Of a stretch of 64,000 nt of DNA, positions 63,944-64,000 are shown one piece after another. Where the stretch lies: positions 62,001 through 126,000 of the forward strand of contig NZ_CABVLM010000007.1 in the NCBI RefSeq assembly GCF_902498845.1. The letters are read 5' to 3'. Numbering within the stretch: position 1 is the first letter of the stretch; each line of letters starts with the position of its first letter. The notes under the pieces are model-generated. The model saw only the letters and a program-made list of their open reading frames with translations, ran no database searches and had not been told where the DNA came from. The DNA comes from Pseudoalteromonas rhizosphaerae. GTDB lineage: Bacteria > Pseudomonadota > Gammaproteobacteria > Enterobacterales > Alteromonadaceae. The position numbers and the translations under genes were made by a program.

Positions 63944-64000
63944 TGTTAAACATTTCCTTATTTAAATTAAATTTTTGAACAACGACTTTCCATGTTTTTA

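Overview
The window looks like the chromosome of a marine gammaproteobacterium of the Alteromonadales, most likely Pseudoalteromonas. That is an inference from low GC, the protein style and the gene set (AstB, Ohr/OhrR, a DUF4382 lipoprotein, a dCache chemoreceptor). No rRNA or other marker gene is present to confirm it. No tRNA, rRNA or CRISPR array was seen.

Layout. 1-2.9 kb: housekeeping genes (5'-truncated rhomboid protease, iron alcohol dehydrogenase, DUF1294 membrane protein, secreted protein). 3.0-17.8 kb: a leftward, AT-rich island of putative type VI secretion (T6SS) effector and immunity genes. It holds a class 3 lipase with a DUF6795 partner, a GH24 lysozyme with its partner, a duplicated three-gene cassette (Tiki/ChaN-like effector, Sel1-like immunity candidate, 85-88 aa protein), a wrecked peptidoglycan-binding/TIGR02594 amidase-type effector whose immunity gene is split by a 1,364-bp IS4-family element, and several orphan immunity-like genes including two Imm49 paralogues. 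17.8-28.3 kb: the delivery block, a 1,808-aa Rhs protein with a kinase-like segment and a PD-(D/E)xK-like C-terminus, two helper proteins (one thiolase-like), PAAR, a small linker gene, VgrG and Hcp. 28.5-52.5 kb: a complete T6SS. The leftward run tssA-tssB-tssC-tssC paralogue-tagJ-tssE-tssF-tssG-clpV, the leftward run tagH-tssJ-tssK-tssL-tssM-tagF-pppA, and divergent ppkA followed by a PEGA lipoprotein. TagF, PppA, PpkA, FHA protein and TagJ together make this an H1-like system with threonine-phosphorylation control. 52.8-64 kb: ordinary chromosome again (chemoreceptor, ohr/ohrR, MDR oxidoreductase, a small coupled gene pair, astB plus a GNAT, DUF4382 lipoprotein, MscS, SDR, a membrane protein with a 55-aa coupled small gene).

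How it fits together. The membrane complex (TssJLM), baseplate (TssEFGK, TssA), sheath (TssBC), tube (Hcp), spike (VgrG-PAAR) and ClpV are all intact, so the machine is probably functional. The 3-18 kb island is its effector store and graveyard. Several effector frames are dead (frameshifts, nonsense codons, truncations) while most immunity candidates remain open, as expected when toxins decay and protection is kept. The most informative observations are the reconstructable IS insertion with its 10-bp target duplication, the stepwise decay of three related Tiki-like copies, and the two-domain Rhs C-terminus.
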